From: Candidatus Heimdallarchaeota archaeon
GTDB lineage: Archaea; Asgardarchaeota; Heimdallarchaeia; Heimdallarchaeales; Heimdallarchaeaceae
DNA: 64,000 nucleotides
Reading direction: 5' to 3'
Assembly (NCBI GenBank): GCA_030603365.1
Contig: JAUVXV010000002.1
Span: 372,001-436,000 of the forward strand
Of the stretch, positions 63,139-64,000 are shown one piece after another. The stretch's first letter is position 1, and each line of letters starts with the position of its first letter. The translations under genes were made by a program, and so were the position numbers. A model generated the notes under the pieces. It did not search any database, was not told where the DNA came from, and was given only the letters and a program-made list of their open reading frames with translations.

Positions 63139-63858
63139 TTAAGGCATTAATAACCGATGTAAATCTGATATAGTTCCTCTGTAATCTGGTTCAATTTCCT
63201 GAGTGATTTTATCTTCATTTTCTAAAGCTGTTTCTACCAGAAAAGTTTGATAGCCATGTTTTTTTGCAACAAGGTCTCTATAACCATCATTTCCGATCAT
63301 CAAAGAATTATTAGGATTTATGTTCATTTCTTTAGCTATATTCAACCAGTAATTCTTGTTATTTTTGCAATAGAAACTATTTTGAGCATGAGTGATTAGT
63401 TCAAAAAACTCTTCTGAAATATTCCCCCATTTCATTCTCTTCTGAACAGCAATAAATGGAAAAACAGGATTTGTTGCTAAAATTACTTTTGTTTGTGGAA
63501 GATGTTGTTTAATTTTTGAAAGTAAATTCTTTGCACCATCCATTTGACTTATTAAAGGTTTAATCGCACTATAATCAGTTTGATAGAATTGAAGAAATCT
63601 CTCAGTTATTTTATCGCACTCAACCTCAAATTTAGGGCAAAAGTCTAGAAGAAATTCTTCTAGTGTTGTGGTTTCCTTGTTATCACTGTTTTCCATAACA
63701 TCTGTTGATCTTAGAAGTTCTTGATAGAAGTTTTCTGGATTAGGGATCAAATCAATGAAAAACTTAGCTGCTGTACCTAAGTAGGTTTTTACAAATAGAT
63801 CAGGGTCAAAATAGATTAAGGTTCCATCTAAATCAAAAAGTAAAGCTTCAAACGTCAT
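63139..63858 (-). CDS. HAD-family hydrolase
   Basis: 239 residues: motif I LLFDLDGTLIYF (residues 6-17), motif II LATNP (near 128), and motif IV MIGNDGYRDLVA (near 202). The conserved Lys is probably that in FYCKNNKNYW. The helical cap fits subclass I. It begins 12 bases after the DegV-like stop, so the two are probably one operon. Substrate unknown. Confidence 0.85.
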   Translation of the reverse strand: MTFEALLFDLDGTLIYFDPDLFVKTYLGTAAKFFIDLIPNPENFYQELLRSTDVMENSDNKETTTLEEFLLDFCPKFEVECDKITERFLQFYQTDYSAIKPLISQMDGAKNLLSKIKQHLPQTKVILATNPVFPFIAVQKRMKWGNISEEFFELITHAQNSFYCKNNKNYWLNIAKEMNINPNNSLMIGNDGYRDLVAKKHGYQTFLVETALENEDKITQEIEPDYRGTISDLHRLLMP

Positions 63859-63870
63859 ATCATCACTTCT

Positions 63871-64000
63871 TCATCTTAGAAATTTATAATGGGTATCTAA
63901 GCATATTCCTATACACCCTGGACCTGTATGTGTAACAATCGTCATTCCGAGTTCATCTATGGACACATTAAAATCTTTAGGTTGGATTACATCTTCTATG
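63871..64000 (-). CDS. DegV-family protein, 3' end only
   Basis: The minus strand is open from the window edge to a TGA at 63873-63871. The 42 codons end in GMTIVTHTGPGCIGICLD, matching the C-terminal THTGPG-x-GI segment of DegV fatty-acid-binding proteins, which present acyl chains to a kinase. The N-terminal part lies beyond the window. The neighbouring HAD gene starts 12 bases downstream. Confidence 0.7.
   Translation of the reverse strand, partial: IEDVIQPKDFNVSIDELGMTIVTHTGPGCIGICLDTHYKFLR

Overview
The window reads as AT-rich chromosomal DNA from an archaeon, most likely an Asgard (Promethearchaeota) lineage. Support for archaea: a family B DNA polymerase, a type II methionine aminopeptidase, a geranylgeranyl-reductase-type flavoprotein, TATA boxes about 27-30 bases before start codons (leaderless transcripts), T-tract terminators and a box C/D sRNA. 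Support for Asgard is weaker and inferred: a RING-like zinc finger protein, a longin-like protein and many small zinc-ribbon proteins. The phylum call is a judgement from gene content, not a tree.

Layout. 1-6.2 kb: the 3' part of a PflX-like radical SAM gene, two small unknown genes, a cysteine-desulfurase-like protein without its PLP lysine, and a very large TnpB (735 aa) followed by a stack of hairpins that looks like its guide RNA. 6.2-10.9 kb: small zinc-finger and membrane proteins, a membrane-anchored coiled-coil transglutaminase-like protein, a 500-base intergenic region with a structured island, a second lysine-less desulfurase paralogue, tRNA-Gly(CCC) and two zinc-ribbon proteins. 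10.9-20 kb: LarA-like racemase, MFS transporter, longin-like protein, Nudix hydrolase, membrane protein, an exonuclease-dead but polymerase-intact PolB, and an HTH regulator. 20-26.7 kb: AmrS-type radical SAM enzyme, the tldD-tldE peptidase pair, a CDF metal transporter, a DinB-like protein and a geranylgeranyl reductase homologue. 26.7-35.8 kb: a MacB/LolCDE-like export operon (permease plus two ATPases, one with a 390-residue unknown N-terminus), GNAT acetyltransferase, DHA2 MFS transporter and M42 aminopeptidase. 35.9-40 kb: etfB-etfA, an unknown gene, then fixC-fixX, together a FixABCX-type flavin-based electron-bifurcating module. 40-42.9 kb: SPL-like radical SAM protein, an unknown barrel-like protein with a zinc ribbon, and the RING-like protein. 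42.9-47.7 kb: pyrimidine synthesis (pyrF; pyrD-pyrK-pyrC) with a divergent GfcR-type HTH-phosphoribosyltransferase regulator. 47.8-64 kb: metallophosphoesterase, glycerol kinase, glycosyltransferase, methionine aminopeptidase, HtpX-type protease, surface phosphodiesterase, HAD hydrolases, a TPR-like protein, an anchored DUF3160-like protein, a box C/D sRNA, a membrane-fused glycosidase-like protein and the 3' end of a DegV-like gene.

Strongest discoveries: (1) an unannotated box C/D sRNA at 61277-61351 whose guide pairs with the universal 16S decoding-site sequence and by the fifth-nucleotide rule points to C1402 (E. coli numbering); (2) a PolB whose exonuclease catalytic residues are lost while all polymerase motifs stay intact; (3) two cysteine-desulfurase-like paralogues that both replaced the PLP lysine with isoleucine but kept the catalytic cysteine; (4) an outsized TnpB with an adjacent candidate omega RNA; (5) a RING-like protein. 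No CRISPR array, integrase or prophage block was seen.
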